Source: Burkholderiales bacterium UBA1834 (GTDB lineage: Bacteria > Pseudomonadota > Gammaproteobacteria > Burkholderiales > Burkholderiaceae_C). Taken from it: a DNA stretch of 64,000 nucleotides. The stretch spans positions 4,330-68,329 of the forward strand of contig DDJC01000044.1 of the NCBI GenBank assembly GCA_002339015.1. Direction: 5' to 3'. Of this stretch, positions 55,701 through 62,946 are shown in pieces; within the stretch, counting starts at the first letter, position 1, and every line of letters begins with the position of its first letter. The notes beneath the pieces were generated by a model. That model made no database searches and had not been told where the DNA came from. It saw only the letters and a list, made by a program, of their open reading frames with translations. The position numbers and the translations under genes were made by a program.

Positions 55701-58700
55701 AACGTGGCGGTGTTTGACAAACGAAACCTGCAGACCGATGTTTACGAGCTAACCAGCCTACCGGTGCTGACCAATGACAGCGGCGTTGTGGCGGCCAGTG
55801 GCAGCAAGGCGCAGTGGATCAAGTCTGAAACGGTGCAGAAGACCACCCAGGTCCAGACGGACGATGGAGTTTGGGCTACTCTCACAGTCGACATGCAGTA
55901 CTGGTCGAGCTGGAAGAGCGGGTTCTTCGGCGGCATGACCTACTACCTTAAACAAGTGGACTGGACGGTCAACGCCACCGTGCACCGAGGCAGTTCGCTG
56001 CCAGGAACTCACTACATTGTTCGGCTGCATGTTGATGATGGGTTCTTTGCGGTCAAGGGAAGTGGTCACATGGAGGGCTTCGATGCTGAGCGCCCCCTCA
56101 ATCTTGCTGAGACCAATAATTTGTCTTTCACGGTGGAAAGATATGGCAACGTCAAGCAGGACTACGGTGGCGTCACAGGCGTGAACCTCCACGTTTCGCT
56201 GCTTAAGCAGGCCAATCCCACCGCGCCCAACACTGGTTTGGTGGAGTTGGCTCGCATGACCAATTCACTCAGTGCCTTTGATCGGAGAAATGACATACGT
56301 CCAAGCTGGGGTACCTATTTCAGTACTCAAAGCTTCAGCGGACAGTACTTCGCAATCAACAACGTCCCTGCGGGTACGAGTCAGATATTGTTCCAATATC
56401 GCTCGCCTTATTCCACAGTCTGGCGTTCGATCACGCCGTCGTATCAAAACGGTTTGGCGCTCGTTTCCAATGCCAGTCTCAATTTCAGCGAATTGATTGC
56501 AATGGGGCCGGGGTGGTCAGGCAGTCTTGAGTATGCGATGACCATGGTCGATGCTCAGGGCTCCCCACTGGAGTTTCGCCAGGGGGGAATCTCCGCTTAC
56601 TATAATCCTCAAAGCTTGGCCGTTAACCTAAACCATAGCTACACGTCCGGCGACTATCTTCAGAACCCGCACGGCAACTTCTTCATGGGGCTGCCGAAGA
56701 CAGCGGGGGGTGAACCCACCATCAACTTCATCCGTCCCGATAAAGATCGCAAATCCACAGAGCCCAAAGGCGTCTCTGCCAAGCTTAAATACCGCGCGGA
56801 AGGGCAGATCGCTTGGACTCTCATTCCCGCTGCTTTGGCATCTGGCCTGACATCCGATTGGTTCAGTTTCGACCCTGCGGCCCTGGGCATGAATGTGTCG
56901 GGCAAGAGTTACGAAGTCATGCTGGAGGTCAAAGATGGTGCTAGCGGTACGGGGAACACGCTGTACACGGCCAGCACCAGTTTCACCTACTATCCGGCTT
57001 CGGTGGGGAGCATCTACCCGACTAGCGCGCTGTCGCTGCAGGGCCGTCCCACGACGCTCAACTTCACGAACGTTCCGCTGGCGGCCACCACGGCCAGGGT
57101 GGAATACACCATTACCTCGCCTGGGGGGCCGATTACTGGTCAGGCCAATCTCGTCAAGACGGAGGACGGCCGCTTCTATTGGGACACCTCGACGATCCTC
57201 CCGTTCACGGTCAACGGCACCAAATACATCGTGGACTACAAGTTCTTCGCCAATGCGGCTAATGGCGATGTGCTTGTCAATGGTTCTGTAGGTCGCGAGG
57301 TCATAGGTGCCGGGAACGCTGAGTTCGGCGTGTCCATCCAGTCATTGAGCAGCTCCTCCACGACGTATTCGCGCAGCAGTGGCAGCACTGTGAATTTTCA
57401 CGTCGGACCTGAACTGGCGCGTATGTATCGCTACCAGACCGGCGATCTCCAGATACGGAATCTCAGCGTCTATTACCGGTTGGCCGGAAGTCAGGCGACT
57501 TACACGAAGAAGGTGGTGAGTGTCAACAGCTCGATGGTCAGCTTCACGCTGGATCTGAGCGCGGAGCTTGGCACCACGAACGAGTTCCTAGATTTTGACG
57601 TTTACTACGAATATGACCTTCCTTCGTACCTTAACGTGGCGGCGCCTACGGCCTCCAATCCCGTCCGGTTGCGCGTGGTCAGCGAAGCGACCGCCCAAGC
57701 GACCCTGACCAACGGTGTCATGCAGCTGCAGGCAGTCACGAACCGCCTGACCAGCAACCACCAGCGTGCGGTATACAACGCTTATGGCGAAGTCGTTCAG
57801 GAGTTCGACGCGCTGTCCTTCGAGCGTATCCGTGCAGAGGAGATCTCACTAGGGAGGTCGCTCACCGCTGGAGAACTCGATGATCAGGCCACCACCCTGT
57901 CCTACAACAGCATGGGCCTGCTAACCAGCAAACGCACGCCCAAGTCGAAGGCTACCTTGCAAAGCGGTTGGGAAACCGCTGTCAAGGCCGAGACCAAGTA
58001 TGTGTATGACAAGCAAGGACGCTTGATCGCCGAACAGGATGCCAATGGCAACCAGATCAGCTACCAGTTGCTGGCCTCCGGCAATGGCGAGCGCACCGTG
58101 GCGATGGAAAGCCATATGAGCGGCGGCAAGATCACGTCCGGCTTCGATGTGTTCGGCGATCTTCGTCGGCGCACGGTAGCCAACGACGTCAACGCAGTCA
58201 CCGACTACACCTATGACAAGCTGCATCGCCTGGTGCGGGCCGACAAGCCGACAGGCGCTGGGGGCAAGCGTGCCACCGACCTGTACACCTACGACAGTGT
58301 GGGCAACCAGATCAAGCATCAGACATCTCCGGATGTGAGTGCCAATGCGAGCAATGTGTTCGTCAACGGACGTATCTACTCTGAGACCACCAGATTCGAT
58401 GCGCTCGGCCGTGTGACCGAGGTGCGCTCAGGCATCGCCTCGGGGGTGGATCCTGTCACCCTGGCTGCCGTTGCGCAGGTTGGTCTGGTGCGAGGCATTG
58501 CATATGAGTTCATTGGTGCCACGATGCACCAGACCTCCACGGACGAGAACGGTCATGTCAATGAGACCTGGACCGATGCCTTTGGCCGGCAGACGAAGAA
58601 GATCGATCTGGGTCAGCGCAATGCCCTCATCGTCTATAACCTTGCAGGCAATATGATCCTGCAGTACCAGGTGACGCCGGGTACCACCACCAAGGTCTAT

Positions 58701-61700
58701 AACGGACAGGACATCACCTACCGTTACTATGGCAACGGGCAGATCAAGTCGATCATTGATCGCGGTATCCAGACTCTGGCCAATTATGAGTACGACCGCA
58801 ACGGCAACAAGACGTACGAAGGCTATGCCACGCTCGATGGCCTAACGCCTTATCAACGCACCAACGTTGCTTACGATGAACTCAACCGCATTGTCGGCAT
58901 CAACGACTACCATTACTCGCTGATCTACGAGTACGACAAGGTGGGCAACCGCCGGCGTGTGGCCGCGACCCGGTCGGGTGAAACCACCGTCCAGGATTAC
59001 TGGTATGACTACGACAACATGAACCGCATGGTGGTGAGCATGGGGACGCTGACCGGCGCACGCGCAACCACCAATACCGGTGATAACCGAATCACCCAAG
59101 GCACAACTGGCAACGGTGTGTATATAGGTTATGACCGGGCAGGCAACCGTCTGTCCGCTACCTATGCCACAGGTGCCACTGATCAGTACAGCTACACCGC
59201 TGATGGCTTCCTCACCACCGTGACGGTGACTGGCTCAACATCGGGCACCACCACACGCACCAACGATCTGCTGGGGCGGGTTACGCAGTACACCCAGTCG
59301 ACCTCGGCGGGCCTGCGCACGCAGAAGTACACCTATTTGGCAGACGGTCGGGTTGTCAAGGTGGAGGCTACCGAGGCCAATGGAGACAAGACGACCACCA
59401 CCAACAGCTACTCCGCGCTGGTCGGAGGCCGTGAGATGAACCTGCTGCAAACCAGCAAGGTTGAGAAAGACATGTCGGGGACAAACAACGATCGCACGGA
59501 TTACTACAGATACAGCTATGCGCTTTACGACTCGGCGCTGCAGTCGGAGATCAAGGTGGGGGCCACCAGCCCGGTCGTGGACCCGAGCTGGGGCAAATGG
59601 GCCGAAGGCGTGTCTCAACTTTTCTATGACGCGAACGGCCATGCCAAGACGGCGATCGATTCCAAGAACGCCAGCAACACCGATGTACGGACCATCACCT
59701 ATGTGAATAACGCACAGGGCCAGGTGTTGACACGTTCTGAATACAGCCCGTCCACCAGTGCCACCAATTTCCAGAGCTACTACTACGTGAACGGACGCCG
59801 CGTGGGCGAGTCGGGCAACCAGCCCAGCGCAAGCACGATCGTCTACGCAGATGCACTCCAGGTCGATCGCTCGACACAAGGCGACAAGTACACCAAGCTC
59901 AAACCCATCACGTCCAACTTCGATCAGAACTACCAACCCATCAACGAGGGCTACCCATCCTTCGTGGGATCGACCCACATCGTGGCCCCCAGTGAGACGT
60001 TGGAGTCGATTGCCCTGACCACCTGGGGGGATGCCAAGCTCTGGTACCTAATTGCCGAAGCCAACAACATCCTGGACAAGAGCGCTCGGCTGGTAGAGGG
60101 TGTGGCCCTGGTCATCCCGAACAAGGTGACCAATGTCCACAACAGCAACCTAACGCACAAGGTCTATAACGCGGGTGAGGCGTTGGGCGATATTTCGCCG
60201 ACCTTGCCGGCGCCGCCTTCTCCGCCGCCTGCGTCAGGTGGCGGCTGTGGTGTCATGGGCGCAGTGCTCATGGCCGTGGTGGCCATCGCCGCTACGGTGT
60301 TCACCATGGGTGCCCTGGGCCCGGCGATGATCGGGCTGATGGGCCCCCTGGCCGGAACCCTGGCCACGGGCGCCATCGCGGGAGCGGTGGGCTCCATTGC
60401 CAGCCAGGGTGTGGGGATGCTCACCGGCAACGTCGACAAGTTCTCATGGTCGGCCGTCGCGTCCGGCGCCATCACGGGAGCTGTGACCGCAGGCATCGGT
60501 GGAGGAGGTTTCGAGGGCGCCTACGAAGGCATCTTCGCCAGCGGCAATGCGCTGGGCTCCGTGGGCAGTGCCCTGGGGAATTTAAGCCCGGTGGCCCTGA
60601 ATGTTGCCAAGGCCGTGACGACGAACGTGATCTCCCAGGGCGTGGGCATGGCCGTGGGCCTGCAGAAGAAGTTCAGCTGGACGTCCGTCGCCGTATCGGG
60701 TGTGGGCGTGGTGGCCAGCGCGGGGGCCTCCAGCTTGATGGGCAAGACGCTGGGCAACGGGGTGCTGGGCGCGTGGGGGGGCAGCGTGATGCGCAACACC
60801 GTCAGCGGGATGGCTGCCGGTTTGGCTGGTTCGATGGTCCGGCGCGATCGGCCCAACTGGGCGTCTATTGCAGCGGATAGCTTTGGCAGTGCGCTGGGAG
60901 ATGGTGTCGTCGGCTTGATTGCGAGGGGCGAAGGACCGACGAAATCTCAGGCACAGGAGCCCGAATACCAGTCCAAGCCGCTGACACAAGCTGATATCGA
61001 TGGCTTCCTTTCGGGCTTGGATGACATCCCTGGAGTAAGCCAGTCATCGCCTGGCGCGACTCGCGATTCCAAGGGAATGACCTTCAGTGAAAACGCGAAG
61101 TACCGGGCGGAACTCAGGGCTCGTGGCATCGACCCTGACACGGCACCTCAGGCGAATGTCGATGCAAAGGGCCTGCCAGCCGATGTCGTTGGCGGCTCTG
61201 TGCCCCCTGTGAGCGATGCGCCTCAACCAGAAGGAGTCCCAGGCATATCTGGGCCTGATGGCTACAGCGTATCGAAGAACAGGGGCGACAAGGCCGATCG
61301 GTGGAGGTCATCAAATGGGCGCTTTGCACAAGGCCCGGAAAAGTACGATCCGATAGCCAAGCGTTCTGCCGTCGCGATGCCGAAGCCCGAAATCGACACG
61401 GAAATCGTTTTGTTCAAGTCGGACGGCTTTTACAAGGACACCACTTCCATCCATATCGTTGGCGACGGCGGTTTGGTCACGTTGAACTCCACCGCCGATC
61501 TCGGCAGCGTCAAGCTGGTCTCGACGAAGGACACCATCAAAGGAAGCGCCACTTTCTCGGCCAACACAGAGCTTCAACTGGCACAGGATGACTACGACCT
61601 CGGCGGTATCGCGCAAGCAAAGGTTCGCGTGAGGTCCGCCGTCGAGGTGAATGCCTCCGGCAACTTCTTCGTGGGCAAGGGAGGCGCAGGCGTCAACGCC

Positions 61701-62048
61701 TCGTTTGAGTCGGAACTGGTTGCCTTGCAGGCCAGCGGTCAGGTGGAAACCAAGAAAAAGGTGCTGAACGATTTGGTGGAGGTTGGCGCAAAAGTTGAAG
61801 GAGCCTTGAACGCTGGTGCCATTGGCGGAACGCTGAAAGCCCGCCTTGAATACAACCAAGGCAAATTCACTGCCGGCGTGACCGCAGGTGCCTCGGTGTT
61901 GTTTGGCGGCAAGCTCGGCGTCACACTTGATGTCGACGCCAGCAAGCTCATCAAAAATCTACCATCCATGATGTCCAACCCTAAGATCAATCCTCTGGCG
62001 CCCGCTGGCCAATGGCTTGGCCAGAAAATCTACAATTGGACCCACTGA
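46794..62048 (+). CDS. giant YD-repeat (RHS-like) protein with LysM domain
   Basis: The protein is about 5084 residues. After a conserved start (MVAIVAGSGLGLYNTSLGLLG) and SGDQVYINASNGNLVV, it consists largely of dozens of YD repeats (YxYDxxGRLxxxxxxxG). A jelly-roll-like insert lies near 1655-1775, and a non-repeat, lower-GC beta-rich block near 2950-3630. YD repeats resume to about 4380, then LysM (VAPSETLESIALTTWGD...VIPN, 4395-4446), a Pro-rich linker, Gly/Ala hydrophobic segments (4480-4740) and a unique C-terminus. The canonical RHS core end (DPxGR...GRFxxxDP) is not seen. It is probably a surface or secreted cocoon protein, possibly a toxin carrier. There is no classical signal peptide. 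GGGGAAAG supports the 46794 start. Confidence 0.88.
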   Translation: MVAIVAGSGLGLYNTSLGLLGLAGQAGQAGTGRSGDQVYINASNGNLVVRQQDEWLVGVGVDAQLLRTYNSQATSDGDNNDNWRLGLSRRVMISGSNVVRVAEDGSQTTYYYDAASGLYTSKDGAGAHDSMVHLPATNEVVWTDGSTGVKETYALDPNAAGQWRLSKITEPSGAVLTLGYSGTKVVSIATSNQEMVQINYYEGTNNIESLVTFFREKNDGSGAIKAIKRVSYQYNNNRLSKVVVDLTPDRVDDAAFYETTYEYVDGTSNKLSQILQSDGSALIFTYDGNRISGFADWRGSTENSTISTFSYGTNKTTVTTGSGGLTQVTEFTYETAAGQNLQQLRELKVQDGAGGTAQSSAYQYDADGNVQTITDGRGNVTTYGYDAFGNRNYERDAAGNVITRVFSTDRKNLLLSETLYVVPDPDAGGALQPSGPQTTRYAYDAQSNLRFVVSAEGRVTEHRYESTTNGLGQRTSTIQYAANRYTVSGLTPSQQLQLSDLQAWLSSTSAPVNKSQAQRTDFTYDFRGQVDRQITYAALDASGNGVVSDGSQTSIQFVYDQAGNLLQSIDSRGDELATRDTAWAQLVRGQMNLPVTAAGLDNNAKAALRGLFTTTYQYDGLNRLILVRNAQGDTQTLYVDGARQTLVGQANGLWTVNVYDQANRLLSSQQTTVAGADFGTTTYTYDILGRLRAVTSPGTDASGRKAYYIYDKAGRVVGEIGRDGALTETIYNGNSQVVRKIRYATLLDTALVPGDGTSLTMEMVRPLALQAGAVNRTERILYDKSGRVSRTIDAQGAVVDYQYDGTGWLAKKTAYATLLSEAQLQALATAEAAGELNLAVAAVQSNSKPAVSVDDRSTRSYHDAEGLLTGTVDAENYFTKYTYDDAGRLTGITRYANPLQNAASLGSTIPGVGAQTGAYVLTDVRDQTTTQLYNAKGQLTGVIDAADFLTEFSYDTSGRKVLEVRYANIANRLAGTAVAQVRPVATTEDRKTYYQYDSVGQLVAVERQPEGLIINHVYDSVGRLLQTTQAAAANAQSRIVQRRYDVAGRLTSELSAQASANVSSDYAAWLAANSGASQSAKDDKVAALWATYGTRYTYDAAGRMLSSTAPDGVGATGLKTLYYYDAQGRVAYTVNALGEVAKYVYNAFGEQIEAGRYRHRLSASSRGAGGYAKTFAASLTADFLASYQVDSQTGYNRLGKVELSTVSGQAQAFSFYNAFGELSAQLVANGTGVTRSDHLYDRRGLKLSTKDDTGGVERLVQAQYDAFGRVTKTIDAKGAARTSTYDRLGREITTFDPANAFTQTTYDAFGRVLTFTDRQLATTTYVYDSPNRKLTATTPEGIQTITESNVHGDVVKVTVQHKDKGLSTVDSLSRVTVYEYNANGKVTSVTSAQGSGAQSSVTTEYDKAGRVFKITDATGTVTQTTYDAANRVMKRQVDPAGLNLTTEYFYDAKGRAAWVKDASGVWTQTEYDSQGRVQAVTVDPRKVPHTGLTYDARTPLDLSTLVNNPVAGGGLALRTEYTYDAASQVVTVAEGVNSTLAANDVQRYANARITSYVYDALGRRVAEVLDPKRTPLAAAGAQDRPAGIEARTTYLYDKNGNVIARMDATGSTTRYVYNDNNQVTHTVDATGVVTQNTYDADGRLTQTRQYAGKLTQSTGIKVWHRDGTASQVQRPLGRFLLGDVVTVTVRAKAADNTRASLAIANASFVGASVDTKFGTRDADGWQTLTVTYTLTKDEDLIAYLGGDRDGVNSSDGRHVIYDNLVVNSVKRAGVLNDTFDTLTLDNPQVATSYFASGQAELTSYVRLDAATLTDAQIRTATAALANADKDQTTTYVYNKDGKLTHTVDALNYVTKHVYDAAGNVVQTTRFITALSAAPTPAQVNGDVKWFAAAEPATNTRDRVERFAYDQANRLIWSLDAEGYATQTLYEQSGLKITQKRYANPVIYADGNSSLKINVAPLPVITPPTSGAYIVKDDTNDRTLVRQLDAVGREKSVKDAAGYLTTKSYDLAGNLKSVTRFTEASSLTQDETDTGNAIQRFEYDSAGRVIKAINAEGAVTFNEYDLAGNLIASTVGYGGSSAVKSVYAYDGAGRLLQETVGADKPEAATTRYELDGAGRRTKVIDPRGIELAESNSAWAQALRKTLIGTWVAPVAGSNDYLKLLNAYATLQEFDARGQVIASVDALGGRTLTDYDAFGNAVKVTDPRGQVGHFFFDRLGQKTWSINPLGYATQTVYDGLGQVNSVVKYSTAVSGTVTPGQPPKLFDTQQAATSANATFYIVKQSTKDATTGIAYDKVGRQTAIIDAEGFGESAVFNGFGDKVSFTAKSSTAITLNATGTYTYTYDKLGRVLTETSPVLTKELDTAGNIKLTNGQPTMMAVITAFKYDSRGNVIRKTEAQGLVEQRITNYTYDKQNRLIGQTKNAMTMVSVQPDGTATQTAGVVPTETRNYDARGNLIELYTNAGERTLYYYDALDRRVAQLVATGTRADGVYGAYVEFEYDKAGNIVKQSAYSSLLKLPATPGGAVPRADINTASDRITYFEYDANNLLRSQTIKDVVAGKVNAATGNYELTVQDLVTRYTYDAAGNQTSVEDGRGNKTYFYYDAAGQRIAQVDAENYITVWSYDDKGNVTLESKASTRWAGAQAPSVVAGAGLPAAVAANTYGDKRTTVYTYDRLGRLKTQTVKAAMVGAFQESPTLIVPTAVDITTSYDYNGLGAVIKKTEGTGDILLWEFDAMGREKRRRGAEYLEFGGTDLVRRTQDTEYNGLGNKLRSIEQDKTLGTIDSNDRITNYFYSENGYLTKEVDAAGNAVTYQYDIAGRVAARSVSRQDHAGAFFTDTLLYGYDVAGRQVDQYVVSKTGNNAAVTVAGLQLRRNSTQYSAFGDIASKSLNSEVTETATYDTAGRLLAAKSANGVPTVYLRDASGNITLTITPPADEQTAATASAFAEFFRAEAYDVEYIGAAIKAGAHANVAVFDKRNLQTDVYELTSLPVLTNDSGVVAASGSKAQWIKSETVQKTTQVQTDDGVWATLTVDMQYWSSWKSGFFGGMTYYLKQVDWTVNATVHRGSSLPGTHYIVRLHVDDGFFAVKGSGHMEGFDAERPLNLAETNNLSFTVERYGNVKQDYGGVTGVNLHVSLLKQANPTAPNTGLVELARMTNSLSAFDRRNDIRPSWGTYFSTQSFSGQYFAINNVPAGTSQILFQYRSPYSTVWRSITPSYQNGLALVSNASLNFSELIAMGPGWSGSLEYAMTMVDAQGSPLEFRQGGISAYYNPQSLAVNLNHSYTSGDYLQNPHGNFFMGLPKTAGGEPTINFIRPDKDRKSTEPKGVSAKLKYRAEGQIAWTLIPAALASGLTSDWFSFDPAALGMNVSGKSYEVMLEVKDGASGTGNTLYTASTSFTYYPASVGSIYPTSALSLQGRPTTLNFTNVPLAATTARVEYTITSPGGPITGQANLVKTEDGRFYWDTSTILPFTVNGTKYIVDYKFFANAANGDVLVNGSVGREVIGAGNAEFGVSIQSLSSSSTTYSRSSGSTVNFHVGPELARMYRYQTGDLQIRNLSVYYRLAGSQATYTKKVVSVNSSMVSFTLDLSAELGTTNEFLDFDVYYEYDLPSYLNVAAPTASNPVRLRVVSEATAQATLTNGVMQLQAVTNRLTSNHQRAVYNAYGEVVQEFDALSFERIRAEEISLGRSLTAGELDDQATTLSYNSMGLLTSKRTPKSKATLQSGWETAVKAETKYVYDKQGRLIAEQDANGNQISYQLLASGNGERTVAMESHMSGGKITSGFDVFGDLRRRTVANDVNAVTDYTYDKLHRLVRADKPTGAGGKRATDLYTYDSVGNQIKHQTSPDVSANASNVFVNGRIYSETTRFDALGRVTEVRSGIASGVDPVTLAAVAQVGLVRGIAYEFIGATMHQTSTDENGHVNETWTDAFGRQTKKIDLGQRNALIVYNLAGNMILQYQVTPGTTTKVYNGQDITYRYYGNGQIKSIIDRGIQTLANYEYDRNGNKTYEGYATLDGLTPYQRTNVAYDELNRIVGINDYHYSLIYEYDKVGNRRRVAATRSGETTVQDYWYDYDNMNRMVVSMGTLTGARATTNTGDNRITQGTTGNGVYIGYDRAGNRLSATYATGATDQYSYTADGFLTTVTVTGSTSGTTTRTNDLLGRVTQYTQSTSAGLRTQKYTYLADGRVVKVEATEANGDKTTTTNSYSALVGGREMNLLQTSKVEKDMSGTNNDRTDYYRYSYALYDSALQSEIKVGATSPVVDPSWGKWAEGVSQLFYDANGHAKTAIDSKNASNTDVRTITYVNNAQGQVLTRSEYSPSTSATNFQSYYYVNGRRVGESGNQPSASTIVYADALQVDRSTQGDKYTKLKPITSNFDQNYQPINEGYPSFVGSTHIVAPSETLESIALTTWGDAKLWYLIAEANNILDKSARLVEGVALVIPNKVTNVHNSNLTHKVYNAGEALGDISPTLPAPPSPPPASGGGCGVMGAVLMAVVAIAATVFTMGALGPAMIGLMGPLAGTLATGAIAGAVGSIASQGVGMLTGNVDKFSWSAVASGAITGAVTAGIGGGGFEGAYEGIFASGNALGSVGSALGNLSPVALNVAKAVTTNVISQGVGMAVGLQKKFSWTSVAVSGVGVVASAGASSLMGKTLGNGVLGAWGGSVMRNTVSGMAAGLAGSMVRRDRPNWASIAADSFGSALGDGVVGLIARGEGPTKSQAQEPEYQSKPLTQADIDGFLSGLDDIPGVSQSSPGATRDSKGMTFSENAKYRAELRARGIDPDTAPQANVDAKGLPADVVGGSVPPVSDAPQPEGVPGISGPDGYSVSKNRGDKADRWRSSNGRFAQGPEKYDPIAKRSAVAMPKPEIDTEIVLFKSDGFYKDTTSIHIVGDGGLVTLNSTADLGSVKLVSTKDTIKGSATFSANTELQLAQDDYDLGGIAQAKVRVRSAVEVNASGNFFVGKGGAGVNASFESELVALQASGQVETKKKVLNDLVEVGAKVEGALNAGAIGGTLKARLEYNQGKFTAGVTAGASVLFGGKLGVTLDVDASKLIKNLPSMMSNPKINPLAPAGQWLGQKIYNWTH

Positions 62049-62070
62049 TGATCTTCTTATACGGATATCC

Positions 62071-62886
62071 ATGCCCTCCTTCGATCACAAATATTGGTTT
62101 GTCGTTGCAATCCTTTGGGCTACAGCCATGACCGTCCATGCGGGCCAGAGTGACACCGCAAGAATGTGTGAGAAAAAGTGGATCGAGGAATCGCCCCATT
62201 TCACCGCGCGTGTGCCTGCCGACTACGCTGGGTTGTTGCGGCATTGGCTGGAACAGGCCCCTGCTTGCCGGGGATCGGTTGTTTACGAGGCCAGGCTGGC
62301 CGTGGCCTATTCATTCAATCAGCAGCCAGAACAGGCGCGGCAAGTGCTGGCCAGCGTGAAAAAGGGTGCGTCTCCCTATGGATATCTGGTCGAATTGTCC
62401 GAACTTGTAATTGAAAACAACCAGGCCCTGAAACAGGGGTTAGACGAAACCAGAGCGAGGCAACTCGAGAGTAAGTTCCGTGCCTTTGTCAAGGCGCACC
62501 CCAAGGTGCCCGAAGGGCAAGCAATGCTGGGCGGCATCCTGACGGGGCTGGACAAGCACGAAGAGGCCATCAAAGCATTGCGCGCCGGTTTGGAATCTTC
62601 TACGGATCTGACCGGCGTATACCGGAATTTGACAGTCAGCTTTGCCGGTGCGGGGCGCTTCAAGGAAGCGCTCTCAGCGGCCGATGAAGCCATCGGCAGG
62701 GACCGTAACTTGTCAGGAGATGCGTATTTTGTCTATGCGGTGGCCAAGGCGAATGCAGCCATGGGCCAGCTGAAGGAGGCGGAGACGGCGCTAAGGCTCA
62801 TTGCGGCCAAAAAACCGGAAGTCCGCCGCGATCCTGACTTCAAAGAAGCGGTTGATTTTGTCACTGCCCGAAGCGCCAAGAATTGA
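62071..62886 (+). CDS. secreted TPR-repeat protein, partner of the giant protein
   Basis: The product is 271 residues with a signal peptide (YWFVVAILWATAMTVHA). The mature protein is helical, with TPR-like units (EAIKALRAGLESSTDLTGVYRNLTVSFAGAGRFKEALSAADEAIGRDRN...YAVAKANAAMGQLKEAETALRLI) in the C-terminal half. It begins 22 bases after the giant gene and must be co-transcribed. TPR proteins usually bind other proteins; here chaperone, anchoring or immunity roles are all possible. It ends at a strong hairpin shared with the convergent hydrolase. Confidence 0.75.
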   Translation: MPSFDHKYWFVVAILWATAMTVHAGQSDTARMCEKKWIEESPHFTARVPADYAGLLRHWLEQAPACRGSVVYEARLAVAYSFNQQPEQARQVLASVKKGASPYGYLVELSELVIENNQALKQGLDETRARQLESKFRAFVKAHPKVPEGQAMLGGILTGLDKHEEAIKALRAGLESSTDLTGVYRNLTVSFAGAGRFKEALSAADEAIGRDRNLSGDAYFVYAVAKANAAMGQLKEAETALRLIAAKKPEVRRDPDFKEAVDFVTARSAKN

Positions 62887-62899
62887 CACTCGGCACGCC

Positions 62900-62935
62900 T
62901 CCCCGCTGATGCCGTTTCTATCGGCCAAGCGGGGA
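62900..62935. terminator. hairpin between convergent genes
   Basis: TCCCCGCT/AGCGGGGA (8 bp) encloses GCCG/CGGC. It lies between the convergent TPR and hydrolase genes and could end both transcripts, although no long T tract follows. Confidence 0.5.
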
Positions 62936-62946
62936 CGGGGCTAACC

